A stretch of 64,000 nt of DNA. Origin: PALSA-612 sp963791225 (GTDB lineage: Bacteria > Actinomycetota > Thermoleophilia > Gaiellales > Gaiellaceae). The notes beneath the pieces are model-generated. The model searched no databases. It saw only the letters and a list, made by a program, of their open reading frames with translations, and was not told where the DNA came from. The stretch lies in NCBI GenBank assembly GCA_963791225.1, contig CAWBRV010000008.1:992001-1056000 (forward strand), given 5' to 3'. The position numbers and the translations under genes were made by a program. Shown piece after piece: positions 43,408 through 49,885 of the stretch (position 1 is its first letter; each line of letters begins with the position of its first letter).

Positions 43408-43448
43408 CTTACCCGGGGACCTTGAAAGTCATGCGGCCAGCGGGTAAG
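43408..43448. promoter_or_regulatory. Inverted repeat CTTACCCG / CGGGTAAG in the divergent gap
   Basis: The perfect 8-base arms at 43408-43415 and 43441-43448 are 25 bases apart. They flank the candidate promoter for the oxidase operon, in the 217-base gap between the Ig-like gene and the cupredoxin gene. This looks like a repressor/activator site. Confidence 0.4.
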
Positions 43449-43450
43449 AA
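43422..43450 (+). promoter_or_regulatory. Candidate promoter of the cytochrome oxidase operon
   Basis: TTGAAA at 43422-43427 and TAAGAA at 43445-43450 are 17 bases apart, in an A/T-richer patch 50-80 bases before the first oxidase gene. The -10 match is only partial. It lies inside the inverted repeat at 43408-43448. Confidence 0.3.
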
Positions 43451-43500
43451 TTCCGCACCCAAGGGATTCCGTGCTTGGACGGCCACGGGAAGGACGGGGA

Positions 43501-44154
43501 GTGAGCAGGTCAGCGAAGCTGGCAGGCGTGCTGGTCGGGATCGCGGCAGCCTGCGCGCTGCTCGCCTACTACATCGCCGCCTACCTCGTCGCCGTTCCGC
43601 CCAACGTCCAGGCGGCGGGGCAGCGGCCACAGGCCCGCGTGACGCTCCAGACCGTCGCGGCGCTCGGCACGCCGCCGCACCCGGACTGGGTCTCGTATCT
43701 CATCGAGAAGCCCGGCGGCTCGTGGGTTCACTCGACCGTGCTGACCGTCCCGGCGAACTCGCTCGTCACGGTGACCGTCTACCAGTTCGACACCGCAACC
43801 GGGCTCCGCAATCCCTACTGGGGCGGGCCACGCGGGATCGTCGGGGAGATGACGCTCGACGGAAAGCCGATTCCCACGCTCGACCCCGACCTCGCCTCGC
43901 ACACGTTCGCCGTGCCCGAGCTCGGCGTGAGCGTGCCGCTCGCGGGCGTCGCCGACGACGCGAAGGATCAGTGCAGCGTTGCTCCGTGCACCCTCGCAGA
44001 GGCGCATCGCACGATCACGTTCACATTCCGCACCGGCAAGGCCGGCACCTACCGCTGGCAGTGCTTCGTCCCCTGCGCGGCCGGGTTCATTCTCGGATTC
44101 GGCGGGCCGATGCAGAGCCTCGGGTACATGGACGGACTGCTGCACGTCGTATGA
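43501..44154 (+). CDS. Membrane-anchored cupredoxin-like protein in the oxidase operon
   Basis: The 217-residue protein has one N-terminal transmembrane helix (about 10-32) and a cupredoxin-like domain. Near the end it has Y-R-W-Q-C188-F-V-P-C192, the CuA spacing C-x3-C, but the position of the following CuA histidine holds phenylalanine; M near 202 follows in G-G-P-M. It may be an oxidase subunit II relative that binds copper differently or not at all. GTG 43501 follows GGAAGGACGGGGA. It overlaps ctaC by four bases. Confidence 0.65.
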   Translation: MSRSAKLAGVLVGIAAACALLAYYIAAYLVAVPPNVQAAGQRPQARVTLQTVAALGTPPHPDWVSYLIEKPGGSWVHSTVLTVPANSLVTVTVYQFDTATGLRNPYWGGPRGIVGEMTLDGKPIPTLDPDLASHTFAVPELGVSVPLAGVADDAKDQCSVAPCTLAEAHRTITFTFRTGKAGTYRWQCFVPCAAGFILGFGGPMQSLGYMDGLLHVV

Positions 44155-45005
44155 CGACGGGCGCGTCCGCATCCCCCTCCCGGCCGCACATGCGGGCCGT
44201 GCTCCTCATCTGGCTCGTCGCGACCCTCGTCGCGGTGCCGCTCGTCATCTGGGTCCTCGGCCCGCACCTGCCGCCCGGCGACATGACCTCCGAGGCGTCG
44301 GACCAGACGAGCGCAAACATCGTCCTCACTGCGGTCAGCACACCGCTCGTGCTCGGAATCGTCGTCTACTTCGCCTACGCCATGGCTGCCTTCCGTGCCC
44401 GCGGGGCGGCGATCGAGGACGGCGCGCCGATCAAGGGGCACGCGCAGACCCAGACGTTGTGGATCGTCCTCACGTCCGTGCTCGTGGTCGCGCTGGCGGT
44501 CTGGGGCAGCCTCGTGCTCGTCGTCAACGCGCACGGAGCCGGCGGCGGTCAGGGGCCGAGCCCCGTCAACCCGCCGAGCGGCACGAAGCTCCAGGTGCAG
44601 GTGATCGGCCAGCAGTGGGCGTGGACGTACCGCTTCCCGGCCTCGAACGGCGTCGAGACCGACGTGCTCGAGCTGCCCGCCGACACGCTGGTCGAGTTCC
44701 ACGTCACGTCGCTCGACGTCACGCACTCCTTCTGGGCATACGAACTCGGCGTGAAGGCCGACGCGGTGCCGGGCGCCGACAACGTCGCCTACGTCCACAC
44801 GCGCGACCCGGGCAGCTTCTCGATTCGCTGCTCCGAGCTCTGCGGCCTCTGGCACACGCACATGGTCCAGACCGGGCACGTCGTCTCGCGCGCCGTCTTC
44901 AAGAAATGGCTCGCGACCGAACTGAAGGGTGAGGCCCTGAATCTGAAGTACCTGCCGCCCTACGCGCCCTTCTACTTCCCCGAACCGCAGCGGAGAGCCG
45001 GCTAG
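44151..45005 (+). CDS. ctaC: Cytochrome c oxidase subunit II
   Basis: CtaC takes electrons from cytochrome c at the CuA centre. The 284-residue protein has two membrane helices (about 15-37, 58-80 with a third stretch near 103-125) and the full CuA set C227-S-E-L-C231-G-L-W-H235-T-H-M238. The aromatic entry W-A-W-T-Y-R is near residue 161. No haem c domain is fused. ATG 44151 overlaps the previous gene; its stop overlaps ctaD by one base. Confidence 0.93.
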   Translation: MTTGASASPSRPHMRAVLLIWLVATLVAVPLVIWVLGPHLPPGDMTSEASDQTSANIVLTAVSTPLVLGIVVYFAYAMAAFRARGAAIEDGAPIKGHAQTQTLWIVLTSVLVVALAVWGSLVLVVNAHGAGGGQGPSPVNPPSGTKLQVQVIGQQWAWTYRFPASNGVETDVLELPADTLVEFHVTSLDVTHSFWAYELGVKADAVPGADNVAYVHTRDPGSFSIRCSELCGLWHTHMVQTGHVVSRAVFKKWLATELKGEALNLKYLPPYAPFYFPEPQRRAG

Positions 45006-46864
45006 TGCGCCGCCTGATCGGCTTCAACCTGCTGGCCGCGATCGTGCTCGGCGTCGCGGGCTTCTTCCTCGGCGCCTGGGTCGGCCGCGAGATCGCGGAC
45101 GGCAAGGACTACCTGATCGGCACGGACCAGAACGACGTCGCCGTGTTCACCGGCTTCTTCTTCGGGACGATCGGCTGGCTCGCGGGCCTCGGCTTCTTCA
45201 ACTACCCGCTGCGGCGCCTCGCCGGCCGGCCGGCCGGCTACCCGGTCGCCCGGGCGTCGGGAGCCGGCCGCTACTTCGGTCTGAGCACGGACCACAAGGT
45301 GATCGGCATCCAGTACTTCTTCGGCGTCGGCGCGTTCTTCCTGATCGGCGGGATCAACGCGATGCTGATCCGGGTCGAGCTGCTGACGCCGAACGAGAAG
45401 GCGTTTCCGTCAGGCCAGTACCTGTCCCTGGTCGGCCTGCACGGGACGATGATGATCATGATGACGTCGGCCTTCATCCTGGGGCCGTTCGGGAACTACT
45501 TCGTGCCGCTGATGATCGGCTCGAGGCGGATGGCGTTTCCGAGGATCGAGGCGCTGACCTTCTGGCTGACGCCGCTCGCGGGCATCGTCCTGATGTCCGC
45601 GATCGCGTGGAACGGCTTCCCCACCGGCTGGACCGGCTATGCGCCGCTCGCCGACGAGGCGCGGTCCGGAATGGACGCGTACGTGTGGGCCTTCATGCTG
45701 ATCGGCATCTCGCTGTGCCTGAACGGGCTCAATCTCATGGCAACGATCCTGACGATGCGCGCGCCCGGCCTCACGTGGACACGCCTGCCGATCTTCGTCT
45801 GGGGCGTGCTCTCGACGTCGATCCTGATGGTGCTCGCCTCGCCCGTGCTGCTGGCGACGCTCCTGTTCGTGCTGATGGACCGGGCCGCGAACACGTCCTA
45901 CTATTTGGCCAGCCAGGGCGGCAGTCCCTATCTCTACGAGAACCTGTTCTGGTTCTTCGGGCACCCGGAGGTCTACATCCTCGCCCTGCCCGGCTTCGGG
46001 ATCGTGCTCGAGATCCTGCCCGTCTTCGCGCGCAAGCCGCTGTGGGGCTACCGCCTCGCCGTCGCGGGAATGCTCGGCGTCGCCTTCCTGAGCTTCTTCG
46101 TCTGGCAGCACCACCTGTTCGTCAGCGGCATCAACTCGAGCCTGCGGCCCTTCTACATGCTGACGACGGAGCTGATCTCGATCCCGACGGGATTCATCTT
46201 CCTGAACGCGATGGGGACGATCTGGCTCGCGCGCATGCGCTACACGGTGCCGATGCTGTTCTCGCTCGCGTTCTTCTTCAACTTCCTGATCGGCGGCCTG
46301 TCCGGGATCTTCCTCTCCGACGTGCCGAGCGACGTGACGACACACGGCTCGTTCTTCACGATGGCCCACTTCCACTACACGATCATGGGCGGGCTCGTCT
46401 TCGCGTTCTTCGCTGCGACGTACTACTGGCTGCCGAAGATGACCGGCGTCAAGCTGAACGAGACGCTCGCCAAGATCCACTTCTGGACGACGTTCGTGTT
46501 CTTCAACCTGACCTTCTTCCCGCTGTTCGCGGCCGGCTTTCTGGACATGGTGCGCCGGGGCTCGGTCTACCCGTCGAACCTCGAGACACTGAACCAGTTC
46601 GTCTCCGCTTCGGCCTTCTGCCTCGGTGCCTCGATGCTCGTGTTCCTCGCCAACCTGATCTACTCGCTGGTCTTCGCGCGCGTTCCGGCCGAGCAGAACC
46701 CGTGGGACTCGCGCGGTCTCGAGTGGCAGGTACCGACGCCGGTGCCGCTCTACAACTTCGACGTGATCCCGGAGATCACCGGCGATCCCTACGACTACGG
46801 CGTCCCTGGAGCGGCCCCCGTGGCACGGCTCGGGCCTGCGTCAGCGCCTGCGAGGGCGCGCTGA
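45005..46864 (+). CDS. ctaD: Cytochrome c oxidase subunit I, with N-terminal extension
   Basis: CtaD holds haem a and the haem a3-CuB centre where O2 is reduced. The 619-residue protein has H320-P-E-V-Y324 (CuB ligand and crosslinked tyrosine), W-Q-H-H-L-F near 368 and the haem-ligand region H-F-H-Y-T-I-M-G near 453. The canonical subunit begins near residue 90 (Y-F-G-L-S-T-D-H-K). The first 89 residues add two hydrophobic helices (about 5-27, 46-66), like a fused small subunit. GTG 45005 is the start. Confidence 0.93.
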   Translation: MRRLIGFNLLAAIVLGVAGFFLGAWVGREIADGKDYLIGTDQNDVAVFTGFFFGTIGWLAGLGFFNYPLRRLAGRPAGYPVARASGAGRYFGLSTDHKVIGIQYFFGVGAFFLIGGINAMLIRVELLTPNEKAFPSGQYLSLVGLHGTMMIMMTSAFILGPFGNYFVPLMIGSRRMAFPRIEALTFWLTPLAGIVLMSAIAWNGFPTGWTGYAPLADEARSGMDAYVWAFMLIGISLCLNGLNLMATILTMRAPGLTWTRLPIFVWGVLSTSILMVLASPVLLATLLFVLMDRAANTSYYLASQGGSPYLYENLFWFFGHPEVYILALPGFGIVLEILPVFARKPLWGYRLAVAGMLGVAFLSFFVWQHHLFVSGINSSLRPFYMLTTELISIPTGFIFLNAMGTIWLARMRYTVPMLFSLAFFFNFLIGGLSGIFLSDVPSDVTTHGSFFTMAHFHYTIMGGLVFAFFAATYYWLPKMTGVKLNETLAKIHFWTTFVFFNLTFFPLFAAGFLDMVRRGSVYPSNLETLNQFVSASAFCLGASMLVFLANLIYSLVFARVPAEQNPWDSRGLEWQVPTPVPLYNFDVIPEITGDPYDYGVPGAAPVARLGPASAPARAR

Positions 46865-46865
46865 C

Positions 46866-47465
46866 GTGAGCGCGCAACCGCACGCCGTCCCGGTCCCGGC
46901 CGAGCCGCCCGAGCTCCAGGCGCGGCTCGTCTCGATCGGCTCCTACCTGCTCTCGGCCGCGACGACGTTCTTCTTCGTCGCCTTCCTGTTCGCGTTCTTC
47001 TACCTCCGGGCGCTGAACTCGCACGGGCTCTGGGGCGGGCCGAAGCCGGGTCACCACGTCCCCGTCCCGACCGGCTCCGGCGTCGCGATCCTCGTCTGCG
47101 TCCTCGTCAGCGTCGTGCTCGTGTGGGTTGCGCGCCGCGAACTGGACGCCACCAAGAAGACCTGGTGGACGATCGCCGGGGCAGCGTTCCTGCTCGGGCT
47201 GGCCGCGATCGCGATCCAGTGTTGGCAGTACACGGATCTCGGTTTCGGGACCGAGGACGGCGGGTTCGCGAGCGTCTATCTCGGTTGGACCGCCTTCTTC
47301 GCCGTCTTCGCTCTCGGTGCGATGCTCTGGCTGGAGACGATCCTGGCGACGGCACGTCGCGCGGGGACGCGGCCGGCGGCCGAGTTGGCCAGCTTCGCCG
47401 TGTTCTGGACCACCCTCGGCGTCGTCGAGATCGTGGCGTTCATCCTGCTCTTCGGAGTGAAGTGA
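46866..47465 (+). CDS. ctaE: Cytochrome c oxidase subunit III
   Basis: The 199-residue membrane protein has five hydrophobic helices and the subunit III features F-F-Y-L-R near residue 42 and C-W-Q-Y near 118. The short form with five helices is usual in bacterial aa3 oxidases. GTG 46866 starts two bases after ctaD. The stop touches a 35-residue ORF. Confidence 0.85.
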   Translation: MSAQPHAVPVPAEPPELQARLVSIGSYLLSAATTFFFVAFLFAFFYLRALNSHGLWGGPKPGHHVPVPTGSGVAILVCVLVSVVLVWVARRELDATKKTWWTIAGAAFLLGLAAIAIQCWQYTDLGFGTEDGGFASVYLGWTAFFAVFALGAMLWLETILATARRAGTRPAAELASFAVFWTTLGVVEIVAFILLFGVK

Positions 47466-47573
47466 GTGGACGTCGACGCCGGAACGGTGATGACGCTCGT
47501 GATCCCGCTTGCCTTCCTCTTCGTCGTGCTCGGCTGGTGGGCGATCGTGGTGCAGCGGGCTCGGCGCCGGTAA
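47466..47573 (+). CDS. Small membrane peptide between ctaE and ctaG
   Basis: GTG 47466 directly follows the ctaE stop and encodes 35 residues (V-D-V-D-A-G-T then a hydrophobic helix L-V-I-P-L-A-F-L-F-V-V-L-G-W-W, then Q-R-A-R-R-R). The topology of a single helix with a basic tail suits an accessory oxidase subunit or a CcoQ-like peptide. It is too short for automatic calling, but its frame and spacing fit the operon. Confidence 0.5.
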   Translation: MDVDAGTVMTLVIPLAFLFVVLGWWAIVVQRARRR

Positions 47574-47577
47574 CGGC

Positions 47578-48426
47578 GTGAGCTGGCTTCCCGATCCGAG
47601 CCTGCTCTCGGCGCTCCTCCTCGCCGGCGCGCTCCTCTACGCGCTCGGACTGCGCCGGCGGCTCGCGACCGGACGCAGGCGCCCGGAGCTGCTGCGCCGG
47701 ACCGCCCTGCTCGCTGCCGCGCTCGTACTGCTCGCAATCGCCCTCAGCCCGGCCTTCGACCGCTACGCCGACGAGTCACTGACGATGCACATGCTCCAGC
47801 ACGTCGTCGTGATTGCGTTCGTGCCGCCGCTCGTCGTCCTTGCAGCACCGTGGCTCACGGTCTGGCGCGCGGTTCCGCTCGACGCGCGCCGCTCCCTGGC
47901 CCGCGCAGTGCTTCGGCTGCCGGCCGGCGTTCGCGGCGGCCTGCGCGGGCTGGTCTCTCCGGTCGTGGCCTTCCTCCTGATCACGGTCGACCTCGCCCTC
48001 TGGCACGTGCCCGCCCTCTACGACCTGACGCTCCGGAACGTCGCCGTGCACGACCTCGAGCACGCGTCGTTCCTCGTCTTCGGGATCCTGTTCTGGATCC
48101 CGATCCTCGACTCGCCGCCGCTCCACGCGCGGCTCGGTTACCTGCAGCGTGCGCTCTACGCGGGGGCCGGCGTCGTCACGGGCTGGCTGCTCGCGCTCGT
48201 CCTCGCCTTCGCCTCGGCGCCGCTCTATCCCGCCTACGCGGCGCTCCCTCGTCGCCTCGGCGGGCTCTCGGCCGTCACGGACCAGCAACTGGCTGCCGGC
48301 GTGATGCTCGGGATCGGCTCGATCCCGCTCACGATCGCCTTCGTCGTCTTCGTCTACCGCTGGCTCGACGAGGAGCGGCCAGTCGTCACTCGCCGCACCG
48401 CGCTGACGACGTCGGCCGAGCGGTAG
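47578..48426 (+). CDS. ctaG: CtaG-family cytochrome oxidase assembly membrane protein
   Basis: The 282-residue protein has about seven helices and the family motifs M-H-M-L-Q-H-V-V near residue 69, A-L-W-H-V-P-A-L-Y near 142 and H-D-L-E-H-A-S-F near 160. CtaG (caa3_CtaG) helps build the copper-containing oxidase. GTG 47578 is four bases after the small peptide stop. Its last 73 bases overlap the convergent Sco gene. Confidence 0.87.
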   Translation: MSWLPDPSLLSALLLAGALLYALGLRRRLATGRRRPELLRRTALLAAALVLLAIALSPAFDRYADESLTMHMLQHVVVIAFVPPLVVLAAPWLTVWRAVPLDARRSLARAVLRLPAGVRGGLRGLVSPVVAFLLITVDLALWHVPALYDLTLRNVAVHDLEHASFLVFGILFWIPILDSPPLHARLGYLQRALYAGAGVVTGWLLALVLAFASAPLYPAYAALPRRLGGLSAVTDQQLAAGVMLGIGSIPLTIAFVVFVYRWLDEERPVVTRRTALTTSAER

Positions 48427-49058
48427 GGATAGAGGAAGAGCGCGCGCTCGAAGCCCGACGGGTCGATCACGTACGCGGCCTCGGTGTGGTCGACGGTGTG
48501 CACGGTGACGCCGGCGAGCGTCTTCGCGTGCACCTGGACGCCGATCGCGTACTGCTCCCACACCTTCGAGAGCGCTGCGTAGCTCCCGAGCGCCCAGCGC
48601 CACTCGGGCGGAAGGCGCCAGTGGGCGGCGTCGCGCCGGAGGTCCGACCGGGACTGGTTCCAGGGATTGACGCTGACGGCCACGATCACCGGGCGGCTCG
48701 CGCCCGGCAGCGCGCGGGGCACCTCGCCCAGGATCTTCGCCTCGAGCGGGCAGAGGTTCCGGCAGACGGGATCGATGAAGGCAATCACCACCGGTCGGCC
48801 GCGCAGCGAGCGCATGCTGATCGTCCGCCCGGCCTGGTCGCGGAGCGAGAAGTCGGGCGCGCGCCGCGAGCCGGCCGGGAAGGTCGTGCCCGGATCGGCC
48901 CCGGGGCCGAGCGTGTTCTTCTTCCCGTCGCCCGAGCCTTGCGCGATCGCGACGCCGATACCCACCCCGGCGCCGACGGCGACGGCAGCCGCGACGAGCG
49001 CGACCTTCAGCCAGGAGACCCGCTTGGATGACGGCTCGACGCCCACGTGCCGGAGCAC
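48354..49058 (-). CDS. SCO1/SenC-family copper chaperone
   Basis: Sco proteins deliver copper to the CuA site. The 234-residue protein has one membrane anchor (about 18-40) and a thioredoxin-fold domain with the copper motif C99-R-N-L-C103-P and a later histidine in H-T-V-D-H-T-E near residue 190. The start may be GTG 49058 or GTG 49046. It is convergent with ctaG and overlaps it by 73 bases. Confidence 0.87.
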   Translation of the reverse strand: MLRHVGVEPSSKRVSWLKVALVAAAVAVGAGVGIGVAIAQGSGDGKKNTLGPGADPGTTFPAGSRRAPDFSLRDQAGRTISMRSLRGRPVVIAFIDPVCRNLCPLEAKILGEVPRALPGASRPVIVAVSVNPWNQSRSDLRRDAAHWRLPPEWRWALGSYAALSKVWEQYAIGVQVHAKTLAGVTVHTVDHTEAAYVIDPSGFERALFLYPYRSADVVSAVRRVTTGRSSSSQR

Positions 49059-49061
49059 GGA

Positions 49062-49080
49062 GCGTAGCCGCCGGCTACGC
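49062..49080. repeat. 19-nt perfect palindrome between small membrane gene and sco
   Basis: GCGTAGCCG (49062-49070) and CGGCTACGC (49072-49080) flank one C. It covers the stop of the 59-residue membrane gene and ends just before the sco start. It may form a hairpin that sets relative expression of the two genes, or act as a binding site. Confidence 0.4.
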
Positions 49081-49254
49081 GGCGCGGCGCTCCGAGGCTT
49101 CCGGCGCTTCGTACGAGGTGCGATGGAGCTCGAACCGGTGCAATGACCGGTCGAAGCGGCCTTCCGCGGCGAGGTAGCCGAGGCAGGCGGCGGCTGCGAC
49201 GCCGGCGATGACGACTGCTGCTGCGATTGCGTTGATGGTGATGAGTGCGATCAT
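49075..49254 (-). CDS. Small membrane protein upstream of sco
   Basis: This 59-residue protein has one helix (about 2-28, I-T-I-N-A-I-A-A-A-V-V-I) and a charged C-terminal tail (R-F-D-R-S-L-H-R-F-E-L-H-R). ATG 49254 has GAAGGAG at good spacing. Its function is unknown; it is co-directional with sco. Confidence 0.6.
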   Translation of the reverse strand: MIALITINAIAAAVVIAGVAAAACLGYLAAEGRFDRSLHRFELHRTSYEAPEASERRAA

Positions 49255-49394
49255 GGCTGCGGTCTCCTTCGTTCTCTTGGCGTCATGATCTGCCTGAAAG
49301 GAAACCGCGCCGGTCTCGGAAGCGCCTGAACGCGAGGTGAGGAATCGCTGTGAACGCGACTGCTCCCCCGAACGGGTGACCCTGGGCGGCTGGA

Positions 49395-49418
49395 CGCCTA
49401 AAGAGCACCGATTAGGCG
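49395..49418. promoter_or_regulatory. Inverted repeat CGCCTAA / TTAGGCG upstream of a cupredoxin
   Basis: Perfect 7-base arms at 49395-49401 and 49412-49418 are ten bases apart, and the right arm ends 15 bases before the cupredoxin GTG. It lies in the 179-base gap between divergent copper-related genes. It may be an operator or a 5' leader hairpin. Confidence 0.4.
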
Positions 49419-49433
49419 GCCGATCCAAGTTCG

Positions 49434-49883
49434 GTGCACTTCGCACGAACGCGGCCTTCGTTTGCGTTGCCCTGCGCCGTCGCACTCGCTGCGATCGCTG
49501 TGGCGCTGCTCGCTACCGCGTCCGGCCGGACGGCGACGCGGGCCGAGCCGAGGCAGGTTCGGATCACCGAGCGCGACTTCAGCATCTCGACGACGAAGAC
49601 CCTGAGCCCGGGAACCGTGACTCTCCGCGTCCGAAACAACGGACCGGACTCGCACGAGCTGATCATCACTCGAGCCGACGGCAAGCGTCTGCCGCTCCGG
49701 TCCGACGGCCTGACCGTGGACGAGGAGACGCTGCAGCCGCGGATCGTTGGCGGGCTCGAGCCCGGTGCGCCGGGAAGTGCGCGGACGCTCCGGCTTCACC
49801 TCGCACCCGGTCGCTACGTCCTCTTCTGCAACATGGCCGGCCACTACCTCGGCGGCATGCACGCGACGCTGGTAGTGAGGTAG
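49434..49883 (+). CDS. Plastocyanin-like secreted cupredoxin
   Basis: The 149-residue protein has a signal peptide (about 1-31) and a type I copper domain. Ligands are visible: H in D-S-H-E-L-I-I near residue 75 and C-N-M-A-G-H-Y-L-G-G-M-H near 130-141 (C, then H five residues on, then M five more). It would carry electrons or bind copper outside the membrane. GTG 49434 is the start. It stops two bases before the GGDEF-EAL gene. Confidence 0.83.
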   Translation: MHFARTRPSFALPCAVALAAIAVALLATASGRTATRAEPRQVRITERDFSISTTKTLSPGTVTLRVRNNGPDSHELIITRADGKRLPLRSDGLTVDEETLQPRIVGGLEPGAPGSARTLRLHLAPGRYVLFCNMAGHYLGGMHATLVVR

Positions 49884-49885
49884 CG

